The position numbers and the translations under genes are program-made. Shown here one piece after another: positions 63,927 to 64,000 of a stretch of DNA of 64,000 nt. Origin of the DNA: Lentibacter algarum. GTDB taxonomy: Bacteria > Pseudomonadota > Alphaproteobacteria > Rhodobacterales > Rhodobacteraceae. Under the pieces are notes generated by a model, which saw nothing but the letters and a program-made list of their open reading frames with translations, was not told the DNA's origin and did no database searches. Position 1 is the first letter of the stretch; every line of letters begins with the position of its first letter. The stretch covers positions 1,116,001 through 1,180,000 of the forward strand of contig NZ_CP158687.1 in assembly GCF_040580765.1 (NCBI RefSeq), in the 5' to 3' direction.

Positions 63927-64000
63927 ACTAAGGCTGCTTATTAGCGGTTTTGAGCCAGAGGGCAAGGGCAAATCTCTGTGTAATTTGGGCCAAGTGTGTC

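Overview
The window looks like a chromosomal segment of a marine-type alphaproteobacterium of the Rhodobacteraceae (Roseobacter group). The evidence is the gene order SPOR protein-nagZ-scpA-scpB, the guaB-rsmB pair, a CckA hybrid kinase, recA preceded by a GAAC-N7-GAAC SOS box, a large two-domain dCTP deaminase, and protein sequences typical of that family. This assignment is by inspection only.

Left part (1-19.7 kb): the end of a cytochrome c maturation operon (ccmF-G-H-I) runs into a periplasmic copper and redox cluster. The cluster holds three Tat-type L,D-transpeptidase genes (one broken), a two-component system, four c-type cytochromes, a multicopper oxidase, a DsbA-like and a DsbD/ScsB-like protein, and copZ/copA. 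copZ and copA are divergent from two MerR/CueR-type promoters, but no such regulator is encoded here. A second multicopper oxidase is cut off by an IS3-family element at 19.68-20.87 kb. The gene on the other side of that IS (a beta-barrel or autotransporter C-terminus) is also truncated, and no target duplication is visible.

Middle part (21.5-33.6 kb): two mobile elements lie head to head. Element A (about 21.5-26.3 kb, minus strand) carries a P4-like integrase, an AlpA-type regulator, small ORFs, a Toprim primase-like protein and a RepA-like ATPase, followed by TGTCCG repeats. Element B (26305-33349) is the most unusual object in the window. It is bounded by direct 17-bp repeats and encodes a tyrosine recombinase, an outer-membrane barrel-like protein, a divergent single-subunit polymerase-like protein (PolA/T7 RNA polymerase type motifs) and two unknown proteins. 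An inverted 877-bp segment sits inside it and reads exactly as the circle junction (attP) expected from joining its two ends. That segment creates a 254-bp and a 640-bp inverted repeat, identical arm to arm by eye, around two sub-segments that could each be inverted. A tRNA-Asn gene lies just beyond the right boundary.

Right part (33.6-64 kb): mostly ordinary, more GC-rich core genes. These include a metallo-beta-lactamase-fold hydrolase, an EnvZ-like kinase, three tRNAs (Asn, Gly, Pro), a GT87-like membrane protein, a RACo-like ASKHA/ferredoxin protein, an isolated coiled-coil membrane protein, agmatinase, a TehA-like channel, guaB, rsmB, cckA, recA, alaS and typA. The next gene looks like an arginyl-tRNA synthetase without its catalytic core, sitting where argS is commonly found. 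It is followed by the SPOR protein, nagZ, scpA, scpB and dcd.
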